Shown piece by piece: positions 51,808 through 60,525 of a stretch of 64,000 nt of DNA. The notes beneath the pieces were generated by a model, which worked only from the letters and a program-made list of their open reading frames with translations, was not told the DNA's origin and searched no databases. Where the stretch lies: contig CBDBQH010000001.1 of NCBI GenBank assembly GCA_965208975.1, positions 682,001 through 746,000 of the forward strand. Reading direction: 5' to 3'. A program made the translations under genes and the position numbers. Numbering within the stretch: position 1 is the first letter of the stretch; each line of letters opens with the position of its first letter. The DNA is from G963663315 sp965208975. Lineage in GTDB: Bacteria; Pseudomonadota; Gammaproteobacteria; Arenicellales; Poriferihabitantaceae.

Positions 51808-52866
51808 ATGCCGACTACTCTGGAAACCATGATTTCACAGTGCGCCTTCCTGCTGGCGGATGGCGCGACTGGAACCAGCCTGTTTGAAATGGGGCTGGAA
51901 ACCGGAGCTTGCCCCGAACTCTGGAACGCCGACCATCCGGAGCGAATCACGAAACTTCATCAGGGTTTCGTCGATGCCGGATCTGACCTTATTCTGACCA
52001 ATAGCTTTGGTGGAAATTACTATCGGCTGAAACTGCATGGCAGTGAGGCGCGAGTTCGGGAACTCAATTTTAAGGCGGCGCAACTGGCCAGGTCTGTCGT
52101 TGACGCCGGGCAAAGAGATGTGCTGGTGGCTGGTTCGATTGGTCCGACCGGAGAGCTTTTTGAGGACCTGGGTACGTTGACCATGGCTGCCGCCACTTCT
52201 GTATTCACCGAGCAGGCTCAGGCGCTGGCGCAGGGAGGCGTTGATATTCTCTGGGTTGAAACCATGTCTTCCAGAGAGGAGGTGGTCGCGGCCCTGGCGG
52301 GAGCGAGCACAACCAACTTGCCGATCGTCTGCACGTTAAGTTTCGATACCAATGGCAGTACAATGATGGGGTTGTCTCCGGCAGACTTCGCCGAGATGTC
52401 TCGCAGCATGACGGTTCGCCCCCACGCCTTCGGCGCGAATTGTGGCCTGGGCCCGGCTGAGACCGTGTGTGGAATCCTGAATCTCGCGCGCTCCGCCAAT
52501 GACAGCGACATTCTGGTCGCTAAAGGTAACTGCGGCATTCCGGAGTATGTCGATGGCATGATCAGCTACGGTGGAGAACCCGCGCTGATGGCCCGGTACG
52601 CCTGTCTGGCATACAATGCCGGGGCCCGGATTATCGGCGGTTGCTGCGGTTCCACATTCGAACATGTCCGCGCCATGAGAGAGGCGCTTGATCGTCATGT
52701 CGGTCAGGCTGGCCGGTGCGGATATGCCAGACCGGATGCCCGTCAGGTGTCATCGGAACTCGGCGAGATCAGTAAAGGGGGCAGGGCGCTCCTGGAAGGC
52801 CGGATGAACGCGGACGCCATTGCGGTGCAGCGACGGCCGAGACATCGTCGCCGGAAACAAACCTGA
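51808..52866 (+). CDS. Homocysteine S-methyltransferase (betaine-homocysteine methyltransferase-like)
   Basis: Methylates homocysteine to methionine with a methyl donor such as glycine betaine. 352 residues. TIM barrel with zinc cysteines: Cys212 in 'GANCGLGP' and Cys279-Cys280 in 'GGCCGST'. 'LLADGATGTSLFEMGLETGACPELWN' is the substrate-binding start and 'NSFGGNYYRLKLHG' follows. Methyl-THF-dependent MetH/MmuM are less likely given the sequence. A SAM riboswitch precedes it. The basic C-terminal tail ('QRRPRHRRRKQT') is unusual. Confidence 0.85.
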   Translation: MPTTLETMISQCAFLLADGATGTSLFEMGLETGACPELWNADHPERITKLHQGFVDAGSDLILTNSFGGNYYRLKLHGSEARVRELNFKAAQLARSVVDAGQRDVLVAGSIGPTGELFEDLGTLTMAAATSVFTEQAQALAQGGVDILWVETMSSREEVVAALAGASTTNLPIVCTLSFDTNGSTMMGLSPADFAEMSRSMTVRPHAFGANCGLGPAETVCGILNLARSANDSDILVAKGNCGIPEYVDGMISYGGEPALMARYACLAYNAGARIIGGCCGSTFEHVRAMREALDRHVGQAGRCGYARPDARQVSSELGEISKGGRALLEGRMNADAIAVQRRPRHRRRKQT

Positions 52867-52943
52867 TGGATGAAGGCATTGTCTAATACGGGCACCCTGA
52901 GCCAGCATTGCCGGCGCTCATATCCTGCACTTTGGTAATTCCG

Positions 52944-54005
52944 TCACATTAGCAACGGTTTGTTCATATCCTGGATTTCTCTGGATATTCCATACGCTTT
53001 GAGCGCCATCAGGTCGGCCAGTTTCTCCTGAAATGTTTTTTTCCTCGAATACTCGACCAGCACCAGTTCCGAATTTTCCCTGCGCTCCATCAGGTAGTCG
53101 TCACTGGTCTGCAATTCATCGACCAGACCAAGCTCCTGTGCCCGAATACCCGGCCAGTGTTCCCCGGTGGCCACCTTGTCGATATCAAGGTCAGGTCTTT
53201 GACTCTTTACGAAATCCTTGAACAGTTGATGGGTTTCTTCCAGGTCCTGCTGTACCTTGAGTCGTCCTTTCGAGGTGTTTTCCCCGAACAGGGTGAGAGT
53301 CCGTTTGTACTCGCCAGCATACAGTTGTTCAAAGTCAACGTCATGTTTCTTCAAAAACCGATGCAGGTTCGGGATCTGGGCCAGTACGCCAATCGACCCG
53401 ATGATGGAAAATGGAGCCGCAATGATCTTGTTGGCGACGCAAGCCATCATATAGCCGCCGCTCGCCGCTATCTGATCCACCGCAACTGTCAACGGGATTC
53501 CCCGCTCCCGGATACGTTGCAGCTGGGATGCGCCGAGTCCATACCCATGTACCGTGCCGCCGCCGCTTTCCAGCCTCACCAGCACTTCATCGTCACACGT
53601 TGCGCAGGTCAGTATGGCGCTGATTTCCTGACGTATATTCTCGACGCTGCTGGCTTTGATGTCACCATGAAAATCAATCACGAAAACCCGTTTTTTCGGG
53701 GTCAGGAGGGCATCGCTTTTTTGAGCGGTCTTGTTCGCTTTTTTCTCTGCCCTGGCTTTTTGCCTGTTCTCTTTCTTCTCCGATTTCTTTTTTCGCTTCA
53801 CTGCGTCTGGCGAAAGCGCTGCCTCCGAAACCGCCTGCTCCATGTCTTCGAATTGCTGGCCGATATGAGTGATCTCCAGTTGCCTGTCCGGGGATTTCCT
53901 CTGGCGCATGGCTATAGCGGCGCAGCCTGTGACCACAATCAGGATGGCTACGACAATCGTAATCGCCTTGGCGAGAAACAAACCGTATTCGATCAGAAAT
54001 TCCAT
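52944..54005 (-). CDS. sohB: Inner-membrane peptidase SohB (S49 family)
   Basis: 353 residues. N-terminal membrane helix ('AKAITIVVAILIVVTGCAAIAM'), a highly charged Lys/Glu linker (residues 68-97), then an S49 domain with Ser182 ('AASGGYMMACVANK') and Lys234 ('YKRTLTLFG') as the catalytic pair. It probably cleaves membrane or signal peptides. Third gene of the dapE-glnS-sohB string, 28 bases after glnS, unusually grouped. Confidence 0.92.
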   Translation of the reverse strand: MEFLIEYGLFLAKAITIVVAILIVVTGCAAIAMRQRKSPDRQLEITHIGQQFEDMEQAVSEAALSPDAVKRKKKSEKKENRQKARAEKKANKTAQKSDALLTPKKRVFVIDFHGDIKASSVENIRQEISAILTCATCDDEVLVRLESGGGTVHGYGLGASQLQRIRERGIPLTVAVDQIAASGGYMMACVANKIIAAPFSIIGSIGVLAQIPNLHRFLKKHDVDFEQLYAGEYKRTLTLFGENTSKGRLKVQQDLEETHQLFKDFVKSQRPDLDIDKVATGEHWPGIRAQELGLVDELQTSDDYLMERRENSELVLVEYSRKKTFQEKLADLMALKAYGISREIQDMNKPLLM

Positions 54006-54033
54006 AGTCTAAGGTTCTCAGGGTTCTGTCAGT

Positions 54034-55701
54034 CTATTTTTGAAGTTTTACCCAGGTATCGCGCAGGGTGACGATTCGATTGTAAACCGGCCGCGTTACG
54101 CCGTGTTCCTGATCGGGGTAGAAATACCCCAGCCTTTCGAACTGATAACGGACATCGCCGCCCGCTTTGGCCAGCATCGGCTCGAACTTGCATCCGCTCA
54201 GGACACGGATTGAATCCGGGTTGATCGTGTCTGTGAAATCCCCGAACCTGTCGGCCAGGGGATTGGTTTTTGAGAACAACCGATCATATAACCGGACTTC
54301 GCCATCCACGCAATGACGGGCGGATAGCCAGTGAATAATCCCTTTTACCTTGCCACTTTCGGGCTGTCTGCCGTGACGTGTATCCGGATCATACTCGCAT
54401 ATCAGTTGCGTTATTTCTCCGCTTGCGTCCCGTATCACCTCCTTGCAATGAATCACGAATCCGTACCGAAGGCGCACAGAACGCCCCGCGCCGAGACGAT
54501 GAAACTTTTTCGGCGGGTTTTCCATGAAGTCATCCCGCTCAATAAATATCTCCCTTGACAGAGCGATCTTCCGCCTGCCCATAGCCGCATGGCCGGGGTG
54601 ATTGGGCGCCTCAATTTCTTCCGTTTGTCCGGCTGGATAGTTCTCGATAATGACCTTGAGCGGATTCAATACCGCCATTGCCCGCGGCGCGGTCGGGTTC
54701 AGGTCTTCACGAATGCAGTTCTCAAGAACATCAATCCCGATCAGGTGGTCGCGCCTGGTAATGCCGGCTGAAGAAATGAAGTTGCGGATTGCCCGTGGCG
54801 TGTAACCCCGGCGGCGAAGTCCCGACAGGGTCGGCATGCGTGGATCATTCCAGCCCTGGACATGATGTTCCTCCACCAGTCGGGTCAGCATGCGCTTGCT
54901 CATCACCGTGTAGTCCAGGTTCATTCGCGAGAACTCGATTTGTTTGGGGCGGCCGGGGACGGACAGGTTATCCAGAAACCAGTCATACAAAGCCCGGTGA
55001 TCTTCGAATTCCAGTGTGCACAGGGAGTGCGTGACCCCCTCGATCGCGTCTCCTTGCCCGTGGGCAAAATCATACAACGGATAAATGCACCACCTGTCTC
55101 CAGTGCGCTGGTGGGTATGATGCAAAATCCGGTAAATCACCGGGTCCCGCAAATTCATATTGGGCGAAGCCATGTCGATTTTTGCGCGCAGGACATGCTC
55201 GCCTTGTGCGAACTCACCGAGCCGCATCCGCTCGAATAAATCCCGATTTTCCGCTATTGAGCGTTCGCGAAACGGGCTGTTCCTGCCCGCTTCACTGAGC
55301 GTTCCCCGATACTGTTTGATCTGTTCGGCGCTCAGGCTGTCCACATAGGCCAGACCCTTGTCGATCAATTCAATGGCAAACTGATAAAGCTGGTCGAAAT
55401 AATCGGAAGCGTGGGTGATTGCGCTCCACTCGAATCCCAGCCAGCGCACATCCTCTTCAATCGCCTGGACGAACTCGCGATCTTCCCTGGCCGGATTGGT
55501 GTCGTCGAATCTCAAGGTACAGCGGCCATTGTAATCCTTGGCAATGCCGAAATTAAGCCAGATCGACTTCGCATGTCCGATATGCAGATAGCCATTCGGT
55601 TCCGGTGGAAAGCGCGTGACGATCTCCTTGTGCCTGCCGCTTTTCAGGTCGGCCTCAATTTCCTGGCGTATAAAATTGACTGGCTTGGCGGGTTCGGTCA
55701 T
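54034..55701 (-). CDS. glnS: Glutaminyl-tRNA synthetase
   Basis: Charges tRNA-Gln. 555 residues, class I: 'FPPEPNGYLHIGHAKSIWLNFG' with the HIGH motif at residues 40-43, and 'VMSKR' as the KMSKS-like signature. 'DDTNPAREDREFVQAIEEDVRWLGFEW' and 'HVQGWNDPRMPTLSGLRRRGYTP' are GlnRS-specific. Anticodon-binding beta-barrels follow to the C-terminus. It lies 61 bases downstream of dapE. Confidence 0.97.
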   Translation of the reverse strand: MTEPAKPVNFIRQEIEADLKSGRHKEIVTRFPPEPNGYLHIGHAKSIWLNFGIAKDYNGRCTLRFDDTNPAREDREFVQAIEEDVRWLGFEWSAITHASDYFDQLYQFAIELIDKGLAYVDSLSAEQIKQYRGTLSEAGRNSPFRERSIAENRDLFERMRLGEFAQGEHVLRAKIDMASPNMNLRDPVIYRILHHTHQRTGDRWCIYPLYDFAHGQGDAIEGVTHSLCTLEFEDHRALYDWFLDNLSVPGRPKQIEFSRMNLDYTVMSKRMLTRLVEEHHVQGWNDPRMPTLSGLRRRGYTPRAIRNFISSAGITRRDHLIGIDVLENCIREDLNPTAPRAMAVLNPLKVIIENYPAGQTEEIEAPNHPGHAAMGRRKIALSREIFIERDDFMENPPKKFHRLGAGRSVRLRYGFVIHCKEVIRDASGEITQLICEYDPDTRHGRQPESGKVKGIIHWLSARHCVDGEVRLYDRLFSKTNPLADRFGDFTDTINPDSIRVLSGCKFEPMLAKAGGDVRYQFERLGYFYPDQEHGVTRPVYNRIVTLRDTWVKLQK

Positions 55702-55762
55702 GTCGTTTGAGTTGGCTGGAGTCAGAAGGATGAGCTGTGCCGGCGGTCGTGGAGTATATCAG

Positions 55763-56899
55763 TCAAGCCAATAATATTCTCTTCAGAATATTTTCATAAC
55801 ACGTTGAAAGCAGGTTCAGGTCAGCCACAGATACCTGCTCGTCTATTTGATGAATGGTCGCGTTGAGCGGGCCGAATTCCACGACCTGAGCCCCGGTAGG
55901 CGCTATAAACCGTCCATCCGAAGTACCTCCGGTGGCCGATAACTCCGGAAGTCTGCCGGCGCTCTCGAAAATACTGGCTGCAACAGCCTCCACCAGAGTA
56001 TCTGGGCGAGTCTGGTAAGGAAGACCGGGGGTACTCCATTCGATGTCAAATTCAAGTCCGTGCTCCTCAATAATGGCGGTGGTTTCAGATTTCAGCTGGT
56101 CGGCGTCGGTCTGTGTCGAATAGCGGAAGTTGAAATCAATCTCAATCTGGCCAGGAATCACATTGGAGGCCCCGGTTCCTGCCCGAATATTGGAAATCTG
56201 AAAACAGGTGGGTGGAAAAATCTCATTGCCCTGATCCCATTGTCGGGCGGTCAGGCTCGACAACGCCGGTAATGCGATATGAATCGGATTGTTGGCCAAA
56301 TGCGGGTAAGCGACATGCCCCTGGATGCCCTGGATTATCAGTTTCCCGTTCAATGATCCGCGCCGGCCGATTTTCACCATATCGCCGAGGGCCGAGGTAC
56401 TGGTTGGTTCCCCAACGATACACAGGTCTATCTTCACTCCGCGACTGTCCAGCTCCTGCATGACCGCCTGCGTCCCCCAGCGCGCCGGGCCTTCCTCGTC
56501 GCTGGTAATCAGTAATCCGATGGCGCCTGGATGGCGGGGATGTTTTTGAACGAACCGCTCGCAGGCCGTGACAAAGGCGGCGATGCTGCCTTTCATATCG
56601 GCGGCGCCGCGGCCATGCAGCATGCCGTCCCGAACCTCTCCGTCGAAAGGAGGGATTTGCCATTGTTCTAACGGTCCGGTTGGCACCACGTCAGTATGAC
56701 CGGCAAAGACCATCAACGGTTCCGCGTCACCGCGGACTGCCCACAAATTGGATACATCCTCAAAGTTCATGGGTTCGCATTGAAATCCGATTGCGGACAG
56801 CCGCATCGCCAGCAACTGCTGGCAGCCCGCATCCAGCGGGGTGACCGAGGCCCTTGTAATCAAGGTGCGGGCAAGTTCGATCGTTTTAGAATGTGACAT
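55763..56899 (-). CDS. dapE: Succinyl-diaminopimelate desuccinylase DapE
   Basis: Lysine/diaminopimelate pathway hydrolase. 378 residues from ATG 56899 ('MSHSKTIELARTLITRASVTPLD'), preferred over ATG 56929 because it fits family starts. Metal ligands in 'FAGHTDVVPTG', 'GRGAADMKGS' and 'DEEGPAR', with 'VVEFGPLNATIHQIDE' near the end. Divergent from the YafS-like gene. First gene of the glnS-sohB string. Confidence 0.96.
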   Translation of the reverse strand: MSHSKTIELARTLITRASVTPLDAGCQQLLAMRLSAIGFQCEPMNFEDVSNLWAVRGDAEPLMVFAGHTDVVPTGPLEQWQIPPFDGEVRDGMLHGRGAADMKGSIAAFVTACERFVQKHPRHPGAIGLLITSDEEGPARWGTQAVMQELDSRGVKIDLCIVGEPTSTSALGDMVKIGRRGSLNGKLIIQGIQGHVAYPHLANNPIHIALPALSSLTARQWDQGNEIFPPTCFQISNIRAGTGASNVIPGQIEIDFNFRYSTQTDADQLKSETTAIIEEHGLEFDIEWSTPGLPYQTRPDTLVEAVAASIFESAGRLPELSATGGTSDGRFIAPTGAQVVEFGPLNATIHQIDEQVSVADLNLLSTCYENILKRILLA

Positions 56900-56986
56900 G
56901 GTTGCGGTATATGCGATAAAATCTGACAATGGTTATTGTAACGGCAAATCCCGGGTCAATGAATGACAATTCTAAAGTAACCAGCG

Positions 56987-57793
56987 ATGTTGAACTGGTT
57001 TAAGCGCCCACTGGGTCAATTCATTGTTCAATCCGAGGTCAAACAATGTGAAAAATTGATTCCGTCCGGATACTATGCCCGTGGCTTGCAGATTGGCATG
57101 CCCTGGGTCAATTATCTTTTCGGCACCGAGGGAGCATCACGGTATATTGCCGATACTTCGTCCCTGCTTCCGATTGAAAACCCGGAGACGGCGACCTCGC
57201 CTCCCCAAAACGAACAACCGATTTACGATCTGCAGAATTGTCACCGTGTCGTGTCCACCAGTACCGCATTGCCTTTCCCGGAGAAGTCCCAGGATATCAT
57301 CGTCCTGCCGCATACGCTTGATTTTTGCACCGCCCCGCATGAAGTTCTCCGACAGGCAAATCAGTTGCTGGTTGCCGAAGGATGTATCGTGATTGTCGGA
57401 TTCAACCTGATCAGTTTGTACGGCGCGCTCAATGTGCTGAATGGTCAGGGCGGTCAGCAGCCGTGGGATGGCCGGTTTTACCGGGTAGGGCGGGTTCAGG
57501 ATTGGCTGGCGCTATTGGGATTCGACCTGGTCGGGGCCAACATGTCCTGTTATTTGCCGCCCGTCCAGTCGGAGATCTGGCGTGAGAAACTGGCCTTCAT
57601 CGAAAGGGCAGGGAGTCGCTGGTGGCCGAATCTGGGCGGCGTCTACGTGATTGTCGCCCGCAAACGCGAGATGGGAATTACCCCGTTGCCAAGCGCTGCT
57701 GGCCCCTGGCGCAGACTGATTCCGGGAATAGTTCAGCCAGCCTCCCGTGAAGCGGCGCGGGTGCATCTTCAAGGGCCTATATTAGGAAATTGA
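56987..57793 (+). CDS. Class I SAM-dependent methyltransferase (YafS-like)
   Basis: 268 residues. The N-terminus 'LNWFKRPLGQFIVQSEVKQCEKLIP' and the middle 'STALPFPEKSQDIIVLPHTLDFCTAPHEVLRQANQLLVAEGCIVIVGFNLISLYG' match the YafS-type group, whose usual neighbour is rnhA-dnaQ, as here. The SAM-binding GxGxG is poor ('GLQIGMPW'), so substrate and activity are unsure. Frame ends 25 bases before rnhA. Confidence 0.82.
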   Translation: MLNWFKRPLGQFIVQSEVKQCEKLIPSGYYARGLQIGMPWVNYLFGTEGASRYIADTSSLLPIENPETATSPPQNEQPIYDLQNCHRVVSTSTALPFPEKSQDIIVLPHTLDFCTAPHEVLRQANQLLVAEGCIVIVGFNLISLYGALNVLNGQGGQQPWDGRFYRVGRVQDWLALLGFDLVGANMSCYLPPVQSEIWREKLAFIERAGSRWWPNLGGVYVIVARKREMGITPLPSAAGPWRRLIPGIVQPASREAARVHLQGPILGN

Positions 57794-57818
57794 ACTGGTG
57801 TTTTCTGGTTATTACACA

Positions 57819-58265
57819 ATGAATAGAGTGACTATATATACGGATGGCGCCTGTCGGGGGAATCCGGGGCCGGGAGGATGGGGAGCATTCCTGATCTTCG
57901 ATGATCGTGAAAAGGAGATATTCGGTGGCGAAGCGCAAACCACCAACAACCGGATGGAATTATGCGCCTGCATTGAGGCGCTTGCCCACCTGTCGAAGCG
58001 TTGTCGTGTGCGGATATTCACCGATTCGATGTATGTCAAGAATGGCATTCAATCATGGCTTGGGAACTGGAAAAGGAATAACTGGAGAACTGCCGCTAAA
58101 AAACCTGTGAAAAATCGTGATTTATGGGAACGTCTTGACCAATTATCGGAAAAACATGATGTTGAGTGGAGATGGGTAAAGGGACATGCTGGCGACCCCG
58201 GCAATGAACGGGCCGACCGGCTCGCGAACAGAGGTATTGACGAGATCATCCTGTGCGACAAATAA
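57819..58265 (+). CDS. rnhA: Ribonuclease HI
   Basis: Removes RNA from RNA-DNA hybrids. 148 residues from ATG 57819 ('MNRVTIYTDGACRGNPGPGGWG'); the frame is open upstream to 57798 but the family start is 57819. Catalytic acids in 'YTDGACRGN', 'NRMELCA', 'TDSMYV' and 'ERADRLA'; 'WVKGHAGDPGNERAD' holds the handle histidine. Overlaps dnaQ by 13 bases. Confidence 0.97.
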   Translation: MNRVTIYTDGACRGNPGPGGWGAFLIFDDREKEIFGGEAQTTNNRMELCACIEALAHLSKRCRVRIFTDSMYVKNGIQSWLGNWKRNNWRTAAKKPVKNRDLWERLDQLSEKHDVEWRWVKGHAGDPGNERADRLANRGIDEIILCDK

Positions 58266-58978
58266 TTCTGGATACTGAAACCACCGGCCTCGAACCCAGC
58301 CAGGGGCACAAGGTGATTGAAATTGGCGCCATCGAGATGGTTAGCCGACGCAAGACCGGCAATACACTTCATTTCTATCTCAATCCCGGACGGGAAATTG
58401 ATGAAGCCGCTGTTGAAGTGCATGGAATCACATCGGAGCAACTGGAGGGTGAGCTCTGTTTCGCCGATCAGGCAGAGGAATTGCTTGAATTTCTGAAAGG
58501 GGCGGAATTGATCATCCACAATGCCCCCTTTGATGTTGGATTCCTGAACTACGAGTTCAAACAAGCCGGATATGGGGGGCAGATGATTGAGGATTCCTGT
58601 CAGGTACTCGATACACTGATACTGGCGAGGCGCCTGCACCCGGGTCAGAAGAACAACCTGGATGCGCTGTGCCGACGATATGGGGTCGATAACTCACAGC
58701 GAGTCGTGCACGGCGCATTGCTGGACGCCGAAATCCTGACCGATGTCTACCTGAAGATGACCGGCGGACAAACCAGCTTGCTGAGTGAATCAGAAAACCT
58801 GAACAGCCAGTCCGAATCGCAACAAAACCAGTCGGATGCCCGGATAGACCCGCAACAGGCGGCCAGCCTCAGCGTGACTCCGGTCAGTGCGCAGGAGTTG
58901 GCTGGTCATGAAAAATGGCTGGAGCTGTTGAGGTCGAAAAATCCCGAAGGCGCGGTCTGGGATCAGGTGGTGGATTAG
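58253..58978 (+). CDS. dnaQ: DNA polymerase III epsilon subunit DnaQ (3'-5' proofreading)
   Basis: 241 residues starting GTG inside rnhA. Exonuclease I-III motifs: 'ILDTETTGLEP', 'IIHNAPFDVGFLNYEF', 'VHGALLDAEILTDVYL' (Exo III, HxxxxD). The C-terminal alpha-binding tail is a Ser/Gln-rich linker then 'SAQELAGHEKWLELLRSKNPEGAVWDQV'. Standard core gene; the AT-rich island begins directly after it. Confidence 0.95.
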   Translation: MRQIILDTETTGLEPSQGHKVIEIGAIEMVSRRKTGNTLHFYLNPGREIDEAAVEVHGITSEQLEGELCFADQAEELLEFLKGAELIIHNAPFDVGFLNYEFKQAGYGGQMIEDSCQVLDTLILARRLHPGQKNNLDALCRRYGVDNSQRVVHGALLDAEILTDVYLKMTGGQTSLLSESENLNSQSESQQNQSDARIDPQQAASLSVTPVSAQELAGHEKWLELLRSKNPEGAVWDQVVD

Positions 58979-59060
58979 CCTCGTCTGGAGTTGTTGGGTG
59001 TGCCCTGTATCGCGCGGCAGTTATCTGATAGATTTTAATAATACATAGGAAAGAATAACC

Positions 59061-60095
59061 ATGAAAGATGAGTATCAATTTTTGGATGTTTCTATTATAG
59101 AGTTTGATACAGAGAATCCGCGTATCAAGATGGCTCTTGAAAAATACGGTGATGCAATTACTGCTGAGCGAATACATTTTGCACTTCGTTCTGCCAGCGA
59201 TGACTCAAATGCAACATCTACGTTCTCGCGCTTGAGAGATTCCATCCGTGCCCATGGTGGTATTACCCAGCCAATAACTGTGGTTATTGAAGGCGACAAG
59301 CAAAGATGTATTGATGGCAATACAAGACTTGCCATTTATCGAGATTTTCTGAATCAGGAAGCTGATGGAAACTGGAAAAAAATTCGCGCATTAGTGATGC
59401 AAGATGCACTACCGAGGGAAATTGAAACAATTCGCGTTTCAGCTCATTTGGTTGGCTCAAGACCGTGGCCTGCATACGAAAAGGCCCGCTATCTACACTA
59501 TCTCTACCATGCCCAATTTATGCAATTTGACGAGATGGTGGCCCTTTGTGGTGGAAACAAACAGGATATTGAACGCCAAATCGACGCTTACAATGAAATG
59601 AATCAGTACTATCGTGACATTGTCGACGATACAGCATTTCACATTGACCGGTTCAGCGGCTTTGTTGAACTACAAAGATCTGCGGTGAAAGACGCGATTT
59701 TTGAGGCGGGTTTTGATCTGGAAGATTTCGGTGGATGGATAAGGGACGGTAACATTCGTCGTTTGGCTGATGTGCGGCAATTAACAAAAGTACTTCAAAA
59801 CAAAAAAGCGACAGACATTTTTGTGAAAGGTGGGGTGGGGTCAATTGAGCAGGCAGTGAAGTATATTGACCGTGAGAAGGAGGCTACTTTAGACACTGCT
59901 ACCAGCAACCTTAACCTTGGAAACGCGCCATTACACCTGCTTGCGCAAGTGCTCTCCGGGAAAATTAATAACATGCCTTTTTCGACGCTTCAACTGCTGC
60001 AAGAGGCTAAAAGTGATCAGGATGTTGAAACGGTTCAAGCGCTTGAGGACCTGTTTGAACACCTGGATGGGCTTTTGGCGAATGTCAGAAAGTAG
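59061..60095 (+). CDS. ParB-like nuclease-domain protein, first paralogue
   Basis: 344 residues with AGGAAAG before ATG 59061. N-terminal ParB/sulfiredoxin-like fold: 'DTENPRIKM', 'LRDSIRAHGGITQPITVV' and 'CIDGNTRLAIYRDF' with the GxxR phosphate-binding motif at 86-89 (GNTR). 'LVGSRPWPAYEKARYLHYLYH' and an HTH-like helical segment follow. Not a chromosome-partition ParB: no ParA, no CTD dimer domain. It shares the SxPW-AYEKA region with the protein encoded at 61967-63010, so they are paralogues. First gene of the five-gene island. Confidence 0.82.
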   Translation: MKDEYQFLDVSIIEFDTENPRIKMALEKYGDAITAERIHFALRSASDDSNATSTFSRLRDSIRAHGGITQPITVVIEGDKQRCIDGNTRLAIYRDFLNQEADGNWKKIRALVMQDALPREIETIRVSAHLVGSRPWPAYEKARYLHYLYHAQFMQFDEMVALCGGNKQDIERQIDAYNEMNQYYRDIVDDTAFHIDRFSGFVELQRSAVKDAIFEAGFDLEDFGGWIRDGNIRRLADVRQLTKVLQNKKATDIFVKGGVGSIEQAVKYIDREKEATLDTATSNLNLGNAPLHLLAQVLSGKINNMPFSTLQLLQEAKSDQDVETVQALEDLFEHLDGLLANVRK

Positions 60096-60525
60096 TGAAC
60101 ATCGCGACCTCGTTGTTCTGATGGCTCGTGAATTACAGGAGCAGTACCCAGATGTTTTAATGGAAACAGACCTGCAAATGAAGCCGGGTGATCCTGTGCC
60201 TCCAATTATCGGCAAGCATAGACCCGATATTTACGCATACAGAAAAGATTCAAGCTTTTATTTAGTTGGTGAAGTCAAAACCACCCATGGCTTGGAAAGT
60301 AAACATACATACTCTCAGTTAACATCGTTTGCACAGCATCTGGAATCTAAACTATCTGGTTGTTTTGTACTTGGAATTCCTGGCGAAAAAGCAGACCTTG
60401 CAAAAACGGTACTACGATTTCTTCGCCAAGGATTACATTTGTCGAAAGTTGATCTAAAAATATTTGACGGTTGTGACTACTGGATATTGGATAAAAAAGA
60501 GGGGATAAAATGGCATTTAAGCTAA
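60082..60525 (+). CDS. PD-(D/E)XK nuclease-like protein
   Basis: 147 residues from ATG 60082, which overlaps the previous gene by 14 bases. 'HRPDIYAY....FYLVGEVKTTHGLE' gives Asp49, Glu64-x-Lys66 with a following Gln79 ('TYSQLTSF'), the pattern of restriction-endonuclease-fold enzymes. N-terminal 'SEHRDLVVLMARELQEQYPDVLMETDL' is a typical alpha helix plus strand. Predicted DNA endonuclease or Holliday-resolvase-like; the substrate is unknown. Confidence 0.72.
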   Translation: MSESSEHRDLVVLMARELQEQYPDVLMETDLQMKPGDPVPPIIGKHRPDIYAYRKDSSFYLVGEVKTTHGLESKHTYSQLTSFAQHLESKLSGCFVLGIPGEKADLAKTVLRFLRQGLHLSKVDLKIFDGCDYWILDKKEGIKWHLS

